From NCBI GenBank assembly GCA_041659285.1, contig JBAZYO010000004.1, forward strand, positions 248,001-312,000: a stretch of 64,000 nucleotides of DNA, written 5' to 3'. Position 1 is the first letter of the stretch. Every line of letters begins with the position of its first letter. The position numbers were made by a program, and so were the translations under genes. This document shows, piece after piece, positions 52,170 through 63,165 of this stretch. The notes beneath the pieces were generated by a model that had not been told where the DNA came from, searched no databases, and worked only from the letters and a program-made list of their open reading frames with translations. Source of the DNA: Vicinamibacterales bacterium (GTDB taxonomy: Bacteria > Acidobacteriota > Vicinamibacteria > Vicinamibacterales > UBA2999).

Positions 52170-53555
52170 TCAGAACCCACCAAACGTGGAACCCAGGATC
52201 AGCACGAGCGCCAGGGCGACGAGCGGCCCGACCACCGACACCATGAAGATGTCGAGATACGACTCCTTGTGGCTCAGGCGGCAGATGCCGAGCAGCGTGA
52301 TCACCGCGCCGTTGTGCGGCAGCGAGTCGAGGCCCCCGCACGCTATGGTCGCCACTCGATGCAGGAGCTCGGGACTGATGCCCGCCGCCGCGCCGGCCTC
52401 GGCGTAGGTCTTGCCAAGCATGCCGAGCGCCAGGCTCAGGCCTCCAGCGGCGGAGCCCGTAATGCCGGCCATGATGTTGACGGCCACCGCTTCCGAGATG
52501 AGCGGATTCGACGAGATGGCCATCACCGCTGTCTGGATCGCGGCGAACGCCGCGAGGGAGGCGATCACGGCGCCATAGCCGATTTCGGAAGCGGTATTGA
52601 AAATCGGCAGCAGCGAGCTCATCGTGCCCTGATTGATCGAGCTCTTCAGGTCGCTCCAGCGCGACCAGTGCAGGCCGATGGCCGTGACCACCGCGAGGCC
52701 GAGCGACGCGACCAGCGCCCAGATGCCGCGAACGTCGTTCACGCCAACCCGACCGAACTTGGGTTCGGCCAGATAGCCGAGGTCCATCGCCGGAATTACC
52801 CACCACGTCATGACCAGGTTGACGACGACCACGATCACCAGCGGAATGACCGCGACGACAATGCCCGGCTGGTGCGGGCTCGGCGAGGCGTCGAGATGAT
52901 CGAACGGGTGCTCCCCGTACCCTTCGCCGGCGTGGGCGGCCCGGCGCGCGCGGCCATTGAGCCACATCGTCCCGAACACCAGCATCACGACACCGGCGAT
53001 GCTGCCAAGCCCAGGCGCGGCGAAGCTGTCGGTGCCGAAGAACGGCATCGGGATCGCGTTCTGGAGCGACGGCGTACCGGGAATGCCACTGAGCGTGAAC
53101 GTGGCGCCACCAAGCAGGATGGCGCCGGGAATGAAGCGCTTGGGTGTGTTGGCGGCCCGAAACAGCGCCACCGCCACCGGATAAGACGCAAAGACCACGA
53201 CGAACACCGACACGCCGCCATAGGTCAGAACGCCGCAGGCCAGGACGATGGAGAGCAGTGCCTGCGAGGGGCCGAGCTTCGACATGATCGAGCGGGCGAT
53301 GGTCGACGCCGACCCGGAGTCGCTCATTAACCGGCCGAAGATGGCGCCCAGCAGGAACAGCGGGAAGTACTTCGCCACGAAACCGCCAAGGCTAATCATG
53401 AAGACCTGCGTGTAGGTGGCCAACAGGCGCGGGTCGCCGCCCATCAGCGCTGCCAGCAGGGCGAGCAGCGGCGCCAGAACCAGCACATTGATCCCGCGGT
53501 AGGCCAGGTACATCAACAGCGTGAGCGAGAGGAGGATGCCGAGGACGCCAATCAT
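52170..53555 (-). CDS. GntP-family permease (gluconate/organic acid:H+ symporter-like)
   Basis: The product (461 residues) has about 12 membrane helices and GntP family blocks: PLFLLGAIFGRLMSDSGSA, YGGVSVFVVVFASYPVAVALF and a C-terminal ACGGLDSLPHNGAVITLL. Family members import gluconate or related hydroxy-acids. I use the ATG at 53,555; a longer start at 53,597 adds 14 less typical residues. It converges on the hybrid kinase gene, 25 nt away. Confidence 0.9.
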   Translation of the reverse strand: MIGVLGILLSLTLLMYLAYRGINVLVLAPLLALLAALMGGDPRLLATYTQVFMISLGGFVAKYFPLFLLGAIFGRLMSDSGSASTIARSIMSKLGPSQALLSIVLACGVLTYGGVSVFVVVFASYPVAVALFRAANTPKRFIPGAILLGGATFTLSGIPGTPSLQNAIPMPFFGTDSFAAPGLGSIAGVVMLVFGTMWLNGRARRAAHAGEGYGEHPFDHLDASPSPHQPGIVVAVIPLVIVVVVNLVMTWWVIPAMDLGYLAEPKFGRVGVNDVRGIWALVASLGLAVVTAIGLHWSRWSDLKSSINQGTMSSLLPIFNTASEIGYGAVIASLAAFAAIQTAVMAISSNPLISEAVAVNIMAGITGSAAGGLSLALGMLGKTYAEAGAAAGISPELLHRVATIACGGLDSLPHNGAVITLLGICRLSHKESYLDIFMVSVVGPLVALALVLILGSTFGGF

Positions 53556-53636
53556 GGCGGAGAGGATGTCGCGCCTGCCGGCGGAGCGCAAGGCCAATCG
53601 CTCACCGGAAGCTGCGGTCCATGAGAAGATCTGCTC

Positions 53637-54563
53637 ATGACCGGCCTCGCCTGGCGAGCAACCCTCCTCGCCCTCGCACTCGGCACGTGGTCGGCATGTG
53701 GCGGCAACGTCGAGTCACCGGCGCCGGCTCCCGCGCCGGTGCCAGCACCGGCCGCACGCACCGAACCGGAACGCCGGCCAATCGACGAAGCCGCTCCGGA
53801 GCCGGCGCCGTCGGCGGCGGCGCTGCAGGCGATGGCGACGCCGGCCAAGGGCGACCTCGAGGCCATCGCCGCGCGCGGGCACCTCCGCATCCTGGTGACG
53901 CCCAGCCGGACGTACTATTCCACCGGCAACAACCTGCAGCGCGGCGCCACGTTCGACACCGGCGTGGCGTTCGCGCGCTTCCTCAACTCCAGGGCCGGGT
54001 CGGGACAGCCGCGTCTCGACGTGGTGTTCATTCCCACGCCGGAGGACGCGCTGGTCAAGGACCTGATCGCCGGCCGCGGCGACATCGCCGCCAACCTCCG
54101 GCTCACCTTCGAGCGCGACGACCAGGTCGCGTTTGCCACGCCGACCAGGACGGCGATCCGCGAACTGGTGGTGACCGGGGCGGGCCAGCCGCCGCTAATC
54201 AGCCTGGAAGACGTCGCCGGCCGATCGATTCACGTTCGCCGCGGCAGCGATCACCATGCCAGCCTGCTGCGGTTGAACGATCAACTGAAGAAGATCAGCC
54301 GCCCCCTTGCCAAGATCGTGATCGCCGACCAGTCGCTCACCGACGAGGACCTGCTGGACCGCGTCAATGAGGGCACGTTTCCCGCGACCTTGGCCGACGA
54401 CTACGTGTTCGACGCGCGGCAGCGCGAGCTGACCGGCGTCGCCGCCAACAAGGACGTGGCGGTGAGCCAGGACGGCGTGATCGCCTGGGTCACGCGCAAG
54501 GAGTCGCCACAACTGCTGGCGGCGATCAACGCCTTCTTCGCCGCGCACAAGCCCAGGCCCTAG
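53637..54563 (+). CDS. Periplasmic solute-binding protein (family 3-like) lipoprotein
   Basis: The 308-residue product has a signal sequence ending WSAC (possible lipobox Cys near residue 21), a Pro/Ala-rich linker and a binding domain resembling family 3 solute-binding proteins or the N-terminal part of MltF: GHLRILVTPSRTYYSTGNN, DLIAGRGDIAANLRLT, FATPTRTAIRELVV. The next gene starts 4 nt later, so it may be the ligand sensor for the two-component pair. Confidence 0.8.
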   Translation: MTGLAWRATLLALALGTWSACGGNVESPAPAPAPVPAPAARTEPERRPIDEAAPEPAPSAAALQAMATPAKGDLEAIAARGHLRILVTPSRTYYSTGNNLQRGATFDTGVAFARFLNSRAGSGQPRLDVVFIPTPEDALVKDLIAGRGDIAANLRLTFERDDQVAFATPTRTAIRELVVTGAGQPPLISLEDVAGRSIHVRRGSDHHASLLRLNDQLKKISRPLAKIVIADQSLTDEDLLDRVNEGTFPATLADDYVFDARQRELTGVAANKDVAVSQDGVIAWVTRKESPQLLAAINAFFAAHKPRP

Positions 54564-54566
54564 GCC

Positions 54567-55241
54567 ATGCGCATCCTGGTTGCCGAAGACGACCGCGTGA
54601 TCGCCGACTTCGTGGCCCAGGGGCTGCGCGAGGCGGGGTTCGCCGTGGACGTGGCGGCGACCGGTGCGGAGGGGCTCCAGAAGGCCCTGGCGGGCGGGTA
54701 TGACGCCGCGGTCATCGACGTCATGCTGCCGGGGCTGGACGGCCTGGCGCTCATCGAGCAGCTTCGCGCCCGCCGGATCCAGACGCCCGTGCTGATCCTC
54801 AGCGCCCGGCACACCGTGGACGATCGCGTGAAGGGCCTGCAAGCCGGTGGCGACGACTACCTCACCAAGCCATTTGCGTTCGCGGAACTGCTGGCGCGGC
54901 TGCAGGCCCTGCTGCGCCGGGCCGGTGGCGCGCCGGAGCCCACCAGGCTGGCGCTGGGCGATCTCACCCTCGACCTGCTGTCGAGAAAAGTGGAACGCGC
55001 CGGACGGACGCTCGACCTGCGGCCCCGCGAGTTTGCGCTGCTCGAATACCTGATGCGCCATGCCGGCCGCGTGCTGTCGAAGACCATGATCCTGTCGCAC
55101 GTGTGGGGCTACTCCTTCGATCCCGGGACGAACGTGGTGGACGTGCTGGTGTCGCGCCTGCGCGACAAGGTCGACGAGGGGTTCGGGTCGAAGCTCATTC
55201 ACACGGTGCGCGGTGCCGGCTATGTCCTCAAGCTGGATTGA
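54567..55241 (+). CDS. OmpR-family response regulator
   Basis: The 224-residue product has a receiver domain (Asp51 in AVIDVMLPGLDG, Lys in YLTKPF) and a winged-helix output domain with RPREFALLEYLMRHAGRVLSK and VVDVLVSRLRDKVD. It is followed, with a 20-nt overlap, by its likely partner kinase. Confidence 0.95.
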   Translation: MRILVAEDDRVIADFVAQGLREAGFAVDVAATGAEGLQKALAGGYDAAVIDVMLPGLDGLALIEQLRARRIQTPVLILSARHTVDDRVKGLQAGGDDYLTKPFAFAELLARLQALLRRAGGAPEPTRLALGDLTLDLLSRKVERAGRTLDLRPREFALLEYLMRHAGRVLSKTMILSHVWGYSFDPGTNVVDVLVSRLRDKVDEGFGSKLIHTVRGAGYVLKLD

Positions 55242-56619
55242 TCGCATCAGCCAGGCGCTCGGCCTGCGCCTGGCGGCGTGGTACCTCGGCACCTTTCTCG
55301 CCAGCACCTTCGTGATTGTCGGGCTCACCTACGGGTTGCTGGCGTCGTCGCTCGAAACGCGTGACCACGACGTCATCCAATCCACGCTGAGGGAATACGC
55401 CACGCGCTACCAGGCCGGCGGCCTGGCCGCGCTGGCGAGGGCCATCGAAATCGAGCAGCGCTCCGGACTGCGCGAGCCGCTGTTCGTGCGCCTGGTCGGT
55501 CCGTTCCAGGACGTCCTGCTCTACTCGCTGCCGGAAACCTGGGGCGCCTTCGACCTCTCGGAATTGCCCGGCGGCCCGGACGACATCTGGGGCCAGGTCC
55601 GCGCCCGCGATCGCAACGCGGTGCTCGAGGTCGCCACGCTGCCGGTCGGCGGCGGCACCGTGCTGCAGGTCGGCAAGACCAGCGAGACCCGCGACCAGTT
55701 GCTCTCGAACTTCCGGCGCGTGCTGATGCTGGGCGCGACCGCCGCCCTGGCCATCGGCATCATCGGCGGCATCTTCCTCACCCGCTCCACGCTCAAGCCC
55801 CTTCGCGATCTGCGCGACGCCGTCCAGCGCATCCTGCGCACCGGCCAGACCGACGATCGCGTGCCGGTGTACGGCACCGACGATGCGGTGGATGAGTTGA
55901 GCGGGTTGTTCAACGCCATGCTCGCCCGCATCACGACGCTGATCCACGGCATGCGCAACGCCTTGGATCACGTGGCCCACGACCTGCGGACGCCGATGAC
56001 GCGCCTGCGCGTCACCGCCGAATCGGCGCTGGCCACCGACGATCCGGCCAAGCATCGGGAGGCGCTCTCCGACTGCCTCGAAGAGTCGGAGCGCGTGTTG
56101 TCGATGCTGACCACGCTGATGGACATCTCCGAGGCCGAGACGGGGACGATGAAGCTGAACGTCTCGCAGGTGAACCTGGCGAAACTCGCGGCCGAAGTCA
56201 TGGCGGTGTACGAGGACGCGGCGGAAGACGCCGGCGTCGCGCTCGCCGTGAGCGTTCCGGAAAGCCTGGTGGTGTCCGCCGATCGCGATCGCCTCCGCCA
56301 GGCGCTCGCCAACCTGGTAGACAACGCGATCAAGTACACGCCGTCAGGCGGGCAGGTCGACGTCGAGGCCCGCCACGGCGGCGGCGCCACGAGCATCAGC
56401 GTCCGCGACACCGGCGCCGGCATTCCCGAACACGAGATCCCCCGGATTTGGGACCGGCTCTACCGCGGCGATCAAAGCCGCACCACCCGCGGCCTCGGCC
56501 TGGGCCTGAGCCTGGTCCGCGCCTCCGTCGAGGCGCAGGGCGGCACGGTCACGGTCGCCAGCCAACCAGGCCGGGGCTCAACTTTCACCATCACGCTGCC
56601 CAACATTGCCGCTTTGTAA
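55222..56619 (+). CDS. Membrane-bound sensor histidine kinase (HAMP-HisKA-HATPase)
   Basis: The 465-residue product has two membrane helices (about 14-38 and 170-192), a short periplasmic domain, a HAMP segment, HisKA with His in DHVAHDLRTPMTRLR, and HATPase boxes NLVDNAIKYTPSGG, DTGAGIP and GLGLGLSLVR. I take the ATG at 55,222, overlapping the response-regulator gene; a GTG at 55,213 is possible. It should phosphorylate the OmpR-type regulator. Confidence 0.93.
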   Translation: MSSSWIDRISQALGLRLAAWYLGTFLASTFVIVGLTYGLLASSLETRDHDVIQSTLREYATRYQAGGLAALARAIEIEQRSGLREPLFVRLVGPFQDVLLYSLPETWGAFDLSELPGGPDDIWGQVRARDRNAVLEVATLPVGGGTVLQVGKTSETRDQLLSNFRRVLMLGATAALAIGIIGGIFLTRSTLKPLRDLRDAVQRILRTGQTDDRVPVYGTDDAVDELSGLFNAMLARITTLIHGMRNALDHVAHDLRTPMTRLRVTAESALATDDPAKHREALSDCLEESERVLSMLTTLMDISEAETGTMKLNVSQVNLAKLAAEVMAVYEDAAEDAGVALAVSVPESLVVSADRDRLRQALANLVDNAIKYTPSGGQVDVEARHGGGATSISVRDTGAGIPEHEIPRIWDRLYRGDQSRTTRGLGLGLSLVRASVEAQGGTVTVASQPGRGSTFTITLPNIAAL

Positions 56620-56688
56620 TGTTCGTGCAAGGCTCCTGCAAGGCCCTCCGACGTCTGAGTAGATATGAGAACGAAAGAGGAGGGTTCA

Positions 56689-58173
<1,485 letters not shown>

Positions 58174-58177
58174 CGCG

Positions 58178-58210
58178 CTTGTCCACCGAAGCCCAGGCGA
58201 AGGTGGAGGT
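58178..58210. repeat. Dispersed mini-repeat, intergenic copy
   Basis: CTTGTCCACCGAAGCCC followed by AGGCGAAGGTGGA is a short copy of the element seen at 6645 and 9338. It stands between the htrA-like stop and the pseudouridine synthase start. Confidence 0.65.
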
Positions 58211-58221
58211 AACATGGTCGG

Positions 58222-59121
58222 ATGCGCCTCGACAAGCGCCTCAAAGAGGCGCATCCAGACCTTTCGTGGCGTCAAGTCCGCGAAGCGATAGAAAAAGGGC
58301 AAGCGAGCGTCGCGGGCCGGGCCGAACGGGATCCCGGCTTCGACGTGTCGTCGGACGCCGACGTCGCGATCGACCGCAACCGTCCTGCCCAGTCGCGGGC
58401 GCGGGCCAACTTCGACATCCTGCATGAGGACGAGCACATCATCGTGCTCAACAAGCCGGCCGGACTGCTCTCCATTCCGTCCAGCCCGGACGCGGGGAGT
58501 TCCGAAGACACCGTGCTCAAGCGCGTGCGCGAGTACATGGCCTTCAAGCTCGGCCACAAGAGCTACGTCGGCATGCTGCATCGGCTCGATCGCGACACCT
58601 CGGGATCGCTGGCGGTGGCGCTCTCGAAAGAGGCGCATGCCGCGGGACGCGAGATGTTCAAGCGTCATCAGTTCGAGCGCCACTACCTGGCCATCGTGCA
58701 GGGCATCCCCAGTCCGCCGGAGGGAACGATCGAAGCGAAGATCTCCACCGGCTACCGCAGCGGCCGCCGCAAGCTCGTGGATGACGATGACGAGGGGCTG
58801 GAGGCGACGACCGACTATCGGGTGAAGGAACGGCTGAAGAACGCGGCGCTGCTCGAGTTGCGGCTGCACACCGGACGGCAGCATCAGATTCGCCTGCACC
58901 TGGAACAATTGGGCCATCCCCTGCTTGGAGAGCGCGTGTATACCGAAGGCGACGCGCGCCGGTCACGCGTGGGCGCCTCGAAGGTCGAAGCGAAGCGCAA
59001 CATGCTGCACGCCTGGACGCTGGCGTTTCCGCATCCGATCACCGGCGCGCACATCGCGGTTGAAGCGCCGCTGCCCGCCGACTTCGAGGAGGCGCTGAAA
59101 CGGCTCGGCTCGAAGGCCTAG
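58222..59121 (+). CDS. RluA-family 23S rRNA-type pseudouridine synthase
   Basis: The 299-residue product has an N-terminal S4-like RNA-binding part (MRLDKRLKEAHPDLSWRQVR), DEHIIVLNKPAGLLS, the catalytic Asp in HRLDRDTSG and TGRQHQIRLHLEQLGHPLLG. It converts uridine to pseudouridine in rRNA; the exact position cannot be deduced. Confidence 0.92.
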   Translation: MRLDKRLKEAHPDLSWRQVREAIEKGQASVAGRAERDPGFDVSSDADVAIDRNRPAQSRARANFDILHEDEHIIVLNKPAGLLSIPSSPDAGSSEDTVLKRVREYMAFKLGHKSYVGMLHRLDRDTSGSLAVALSKEAHAAGREMFKRHQFERHYLAIVQGIPSPPEGTIEAKISTGYRSGRRKLVDDDDEGLEATTDYRVKERLKNAALLELRLHTGRQHQIRLHLEQLGHPLLGERVYTEGDARRSRVGASKVEAKRNMLHAWTLAFPHPITGAHIAVEAPLPADFEEALKRLGSKA

Positions 59122-59147
59122 GCGCCACCCCGGGTTACACTGCAAGG

Positions 59148-61358
59148 ATGTTCGCGTCGCGTCCGGTCCTGACCACCCTGTTTCTGCTCGCCGTTGCCGC
59201 CGCCCACGCCCACGCCCAATCGGTGATTTCGTCACCAGATGGCCGCAAGCAGGTCATCGCGGTGCCGGCGTCCACTCCAGTCACCATCGACGGCACGCTG
59301 GATGACGAAGTGTGGACCCGCGCGGTGCCGGCCAGCGGCTTCATCCAGGCCGACCCACTCGAGGGGCGGCCGGCCAGCGAAGACACCGAAGTGCGCCTCG
59401 CCTACGACGCCGACTATCTCTACATCGGCGTGCTCTGCCGCGACGCCTCGCCGGCGGGGATCGTCGTCAACGAGATCCGCAAGGACTTCGGCGGCCGCGA
59501 CCAGGACACCTTCGAGGTGATGCTCGACACCTTCGGCGACCACCGCAACGGGTTCGTCTTCTCGACCAACGCCAAGGGCGCCAAGTCCGATACGCAGATG
59601 GCCAACGAAGGCCGCGACATCAACACCAACTGGGACGCGGTGTGGTGGGTCCAGGCCCGCACCACCGACGCCGGGTGGACGGCGGAGTTCCGCATTCCGT
59701 TCAAGACCCTCCGCTTCGAGGCCGGCGACGGCCGCACCTGGGGCGTGAACTTCGCGCGGCGCGTGCGCCGCAAGAACGAAGTGAGCTACTGGTCGCCGGT
59801 GTCGCGCGCCTACAACATCTATCGCGCCTCGGCCGCCGGCACGCTCGCCGGGTTGCCGGCGCTGCGCCCCGGCCGCAACATCCGCCTCAAGCCGTTCCTG
59901 GTCGGCGGCGCGGTGCGCGCCGTGGGCGAGCCGGAATTCGGCGGCGACTTCAGCGGCGGCGTCGACTTCAAGGCCGGCCTCACCCCGTCGCTCACCCTCG
60001 ATGCCACCATCAACCCCGACTTCGCCCAGGCCGAAGCCGACGAGCAGCAAGTCAACCTCACGCAGTTCAGCTTGTTCTTCCCGGAAAAGCGCGAGTTCTT
60101 TCTCGAGAACTCCGGCATCTTCTATTTCGGCGACATCCCGCGCAACAAACGGCAGGCCAGCCGCTTCAGCCCGCCGGAAGAAGACCTCCTGCTGTTCTTC
60201 AGCCGCCGCATTGGCCTGAGCGACGCCGGCGCGCAACAGCCGCTTTACGGCGGCGTCCGCCTCACCGGACGCGCCGGCGCCTTCGGCCTCGGCCTGATGA
60301 CGATGCAGAGCGAGGAGGATGGCGGGCGGCCGGGAAACAACTACACGGTGGCGCGCGTGCGCCGCGACATCCTCAAGAGCTCCGACATCGGCGCCATCGT
60401 GCTCTCGCGCCAGCCGTCGGGCGACAGCCACGACTTCAACCGCGTGGCCGGCATCGACGCCAACTTCCGGTTCTTCAAGAACTTCAGCATCAACACCTTC
60501 GCGGCGCGGTCCGACACGCCGGGCGTCACCACCAACCAGAACTCGGCCAAGGCCGCCATCGGCTGGGAAGACAGCCAGAAGCGCATGGGCATGTCGATCA
60601 TGACGATCGGCGAGGGCTTCAAGGACGACATCGGCTTCGTGCGCCGCACCGGCGTGACGCGGAGCTTCTTCGACATCGCCTTCCTGCCCCAGCCGGAATC
60701 GTTGCGCAAGCGCGGCATCCGCCAGTTGCAGCCGCACGCGCGCATGTCCACCTACTACGACCCGGACGGCGAGCTCGTCACCCGCAATGCGCATGCGGCG
60801 CTGCAGGTGACATGGAACACCGGCGCCTTCGCCGAGTACGCCATCGAGCCGCGTGTGGAAGTCATCCACAGACCGTTCGGCATTTATCCCGGCGTCGCGA
60901 TTCCGGCGGGCCGCTACGACTGGACGCAACACCTGTTCGTCTTCGAAGGCGACCACAGCCGCGCCCTCTCCGGCTCGGGCCGGCTCACCATCGGCAACTT
61001 CTGGAGCGGCCGCCAGCGGACCGCGCAGATCAGCCTGCTCTATCGCCCGACCTACCGGATCGTGTTCGACCTCGGCATGCAAATCAGCGACATCGCGCTC
61101 GACCTTCCCAAGGCCGACTTCACGACGACGCTGGCCAATTTGCGGGTGGGGTACTCCTTCACCTCGAGCATGTTCCTCGACACGCTGGTGCAATACCGGA
61201 ACGACGTGAAGCAGTTTTCCGCCAACGTCCGCTTTAACCTGATCCATCGGCCGTTGAGCGACTTCTTCATCGTTTACAACGAGTCGCAGTTCACCGACAC
61301 GACGCAGACCGCCGGGCGCGGAGTGGTGGTGAAATACACGCAGATGTTTGCTTTTTGA
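59148..61358 (+). CDS. DUF5916-type outer-membrane-like protein with N-terminal CBM9-like domain
   Basis: The 736-residue product has a signal peptide ending AHAQ, a CBM9-like beta-sandwich (VTIDGTLDDEVWTRA, then VRLAYDADYLYIGVLCRD) to about residue 200 and a long strand-rich C-terminus with FFPEKREFFLENSGIF and alternating aromatic strands ending in Phe (YTQMFAF), like an outer-membrane barrel. DUF5916 proteins are numerous in Bacteroidota and Acidobacteriota; their role is unknown. Confidence 0.85.
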   Translation: MFASRPVLTTLFLLAVAAAHAHAQSVISSPDGRKQVIAVPASTPVTIDGTLDDEVWTRAVPASGFIQADPLEGRPASEDTEVRLAYDADYLYIGVLCRDASPAGIVVNEIRKDFGGRDQDTFEVMLDTFGDHRNGFVFSTNAKGAKSDTQMANEGRDINTNWDAVWWVQARTTDAGWTAEFRIPFKTLRFEAGDGRTWGVNFARRVRRKNEVSYWSPVSRAYNIYRASAAGTLAGLPALRPGRNIRLKPFLVGGAVRAVGEPEFGGDFSGGVDFKAGLTPSLTLDATINPDFAQAEADEQQVNLTQFSLFFPEKREFFLENSGIFYFGDIPRNKRQASRFSPPEEDLLLFFSRRIGLSDAGAQQPLYGGVRLTGRAGAFGLGLMTMQSEEDGGRPGNNYTVARVRRDILKSSDIGAIVLSRQPSGDSHDFNRVAGIDANFRFFKNFSINTFAARSDTPGVTTNQNSAKAAIGWEDSQKRMGMSIMTIGEGFKDDIGFVRRTGVTRSFFDIAFLPQPESLRKRGIRQLQPHARMSTYYDPDGELVTRNAHAALQVTWNTGAFAEYAIEPRVEVIHRPFGIYPGVAIPAGRYDWTQHLFVFEGDHSRALSGSGRLTIGNFWSGRQRTAQISLLYRPTYRIVFDLGMQISDIALDLPKADFTTTLANLRVGYSFTSSMFLDTLVQYRNDVKQFSANVRFNLIHRPLSDFFIVYNESQFTDTTQTAGRGVVVKYTQMFAF

Positions 61359-61360
61359 TT

Positions 61361-61432
61361 CTTGACGGGGCGGCACCACTTGTCGGGGCGGAACGTCTTG
61401 ACGGGGCGGCAATGCTTGACGGGGCCGGAGAA
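61361..61432 (+). repeat. 18-bp tandem repeat, four units
   Basis: CTTGACGGGGCGGCACCA, CTTGTCGGGGCGGAACGT, CTTGACGGGGCGGCAATG and CTTGACGGGGCCGGAGAA stand at exact 18-bp period in the 82-nt gap before the amidase gene. The last unit includes the likely ribosome site. Confidence 0.85.
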
Positions 61433-61440
61433 TCAGCAAC

Positions 61441-63156
61441 ATGATGCCCGCTATGAAACCGTTCTCAATCGCCCTACTGCTCGCCATTGGTCTCGCCGGC
61501 GCCTGCGCGCCGGCGCCGGCGCCGCCGCTGGCGCCGTTTTCGGTCGTTGAAGCCACCATCCCCGAGATGCAGAAGGCCATGCAGGATGGCCGCGTCACGT
61601 CCCGCCAGATTGTCGAGCAGTACCTGCAGCGGATCGGGCTCTACGAGGACCGGCTGAACGCGGTGATGACGGTTAATCCCAAGGCGCTCGAAGAAGCCGA
61701 TCGCCTGGACCAGGAACGCAAGGCCGGCAAGGTCCGCGGCCCGCTGCACGGCGTCCCCATCGCGCTCAAGGACAACATTCACACCACCGACATTCCGACC
61801 ACCGGCGGCGCCATCGCGTTTGAGGGGCTGCTGCCGCCGTACGAGGCGACCCTGACCAGGAACCTGCGCGACGCGGGTGCGGTGATCATCGCGAAGACGG
61901 TGATGACCGAGCTGGCCAACTGGGTGGCCAACGGCATGCCCGGCAACTACAGCGCGCTCGGCGGCTACGGCATCAACCCGTACGACCCGCGCCGCGATCC
62001 GCGCCCGGCGACGGCCGATGGCCGGCCGGTGCTGAACACCGGCGGATCCAGCTCGGGCATCGGCACGACCGCCAATTTCTGGGCCGCCAACGTCGGTACC
62101 GAGACATCGGGATCGATCCTGAGTCCCGCGAACCAGAACATGCTCGCCGCCATCAAGCCCACCGTCGGCCGCATCAGCCGCTACGGCGTGATCCCGATCA
62201 CCGCCGACCAGGACACGGCCGGCCCGATGGCGCGCACGGTCACTGACGCGGCGGTCCTGTTCGGCGTGCTCGAGAGCGGCGCGCCGGATCCGAACGACGC
62301 CGCGACCAAGACGTGCCAGCCGCCGCCCAACCGCGACTACACGTTCTTCCTCAGGCGAGAGGGCCTGAAGGGCGCGCGCATTGGCATTCCGCGCGCCAAC
62401 TACTACGACAAGATCACCTTGCCGGGCGAGAAGGAGCCGCGAGGCGGCATCACCGAGGCGCAGGCCAAGTCGATGGCCGATGCGATCGAGGTCTTGAAGC
62501 AGGCAGGCGCCACGGTGGTGGACGCCGACATCCCGAGCGTGATCGATCCGGATCCGAAGAACAACCTCCTGCTGTGGGGTACGTGCTCGGGTCCCGCCGA
62601 TGTGCGCGGGAAGGATCAGAACTGCTCCTACGCGCTCAAGTACGGCATGAAGCGCGACTTCAACGCCTGGCTGGCGTCGCTGGGCGCCGCGGCGCCGGTG
62701 AAGACCCTGGCCGAGCTGCGCGCCTTTAACCTGGCACACGGATCGCGGAACGCGATCAAGTACGCCCAGGCGCAGCTCGACGTCTCGGACCAGATGGACG
62801 TCGAGCGCGACCGCGCCAGGTGGCAGGCGGACCGCGCGAAGGACATTCGCCTCGGCGCCACGCACGGCATCGACGAAGTGTTGAAGGCGAACAAGCTCGA
62901 CGCGCTGCTGTTCCCCGGCGCGAGCGGCGCCGGCATTGCGGCGAAGCCCGGCTACCCGACGGTGATCGTGCCGTTCGGCCTGGTGGTGCCCGTGCCGCCC
63001 CCCAACGCGCCGTTCCCGGACGGCTTCAAGCCGGCGCCGGCGCCCTACGGCGTCAGCTTCACCGGCACGGCGTGCAGCGAGCCGCGCTTGATCGAGCTGG
63101 CCTACGCCTTCGAGCAGGCCACGATGAAGCGCGTGCCGCCGGCGAGCGCCCCGTAA
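61441..63156 (+). CDS. Amidase-signature family protein, probable lipoprotein
   Basis: The 571-residue product has a signal sequence with GACA (lipobox-like Cys near residue 22) and the amidase Ser-cisSer-Lys site: Lys in PIALKDNI, NTGGSSSGIG, and ETSGSILSPA with the nucleophile Ser. It hydrolyses amide bonds of an unknown substrate in the cell envelope. An insertion around PYDPRRDPRPATADG precedes the glycine/serine motif. A second ATG at 61,453 is possible. Confidence 0.9.
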   Translation: MMPAMKPFSIALLLAIGLAGACAPAPAPPLAPFSVVEATIPEMQKAMQDGRVTSRQIVEQYLQRIGLYEDRLNAVMTVNPKALEEADRLDQERKAGKVRGPLHGVPIALKDNIHTTDIPTTGGAIAFEGLLPPYEATLTRNLRDAGAVIIAKTVMTELANWVANGMPGNYSALGGYGINPYDPRRDPRPATADGRPVLNTGGSSSGIGTTANFWAANVGTETSGSILSPANQNMLAAIKPTVGRISRYGVIPITADQDTAGPMARTVTDAAVLFGVLESGAPDPNDAATKTCQPPPNRDYTFFLRREGLKGARIGIPRANYYDKITLPGEKEPRGGITEAQAKSMADAIEVLKQAGATVVDADIPSVIDPDPKNNLLLWGTCSGPADVRGKDQNCSYALKYGMKRDFNAWLASLGAAAPVKTLAELRAFNLAHGSRNAIKYAQAQLDVSDQMDVERDRARWQADRAKDIRLGATHGIDEVLKANKLDALLFPGASGAGIAAKPGYPTVIVPFGLVVPVPPPNAPFPDGFKPAPAPYGVSFTGTACSEPRLIELAYAFEQATMKRVPPASAP

Positions 63157-63165
63157 AGGCCCATC

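Noticed and set aside
61361..61432. CRISPR array
   Set aside because: Period is 18 bp without spacers and no cas genes are present.
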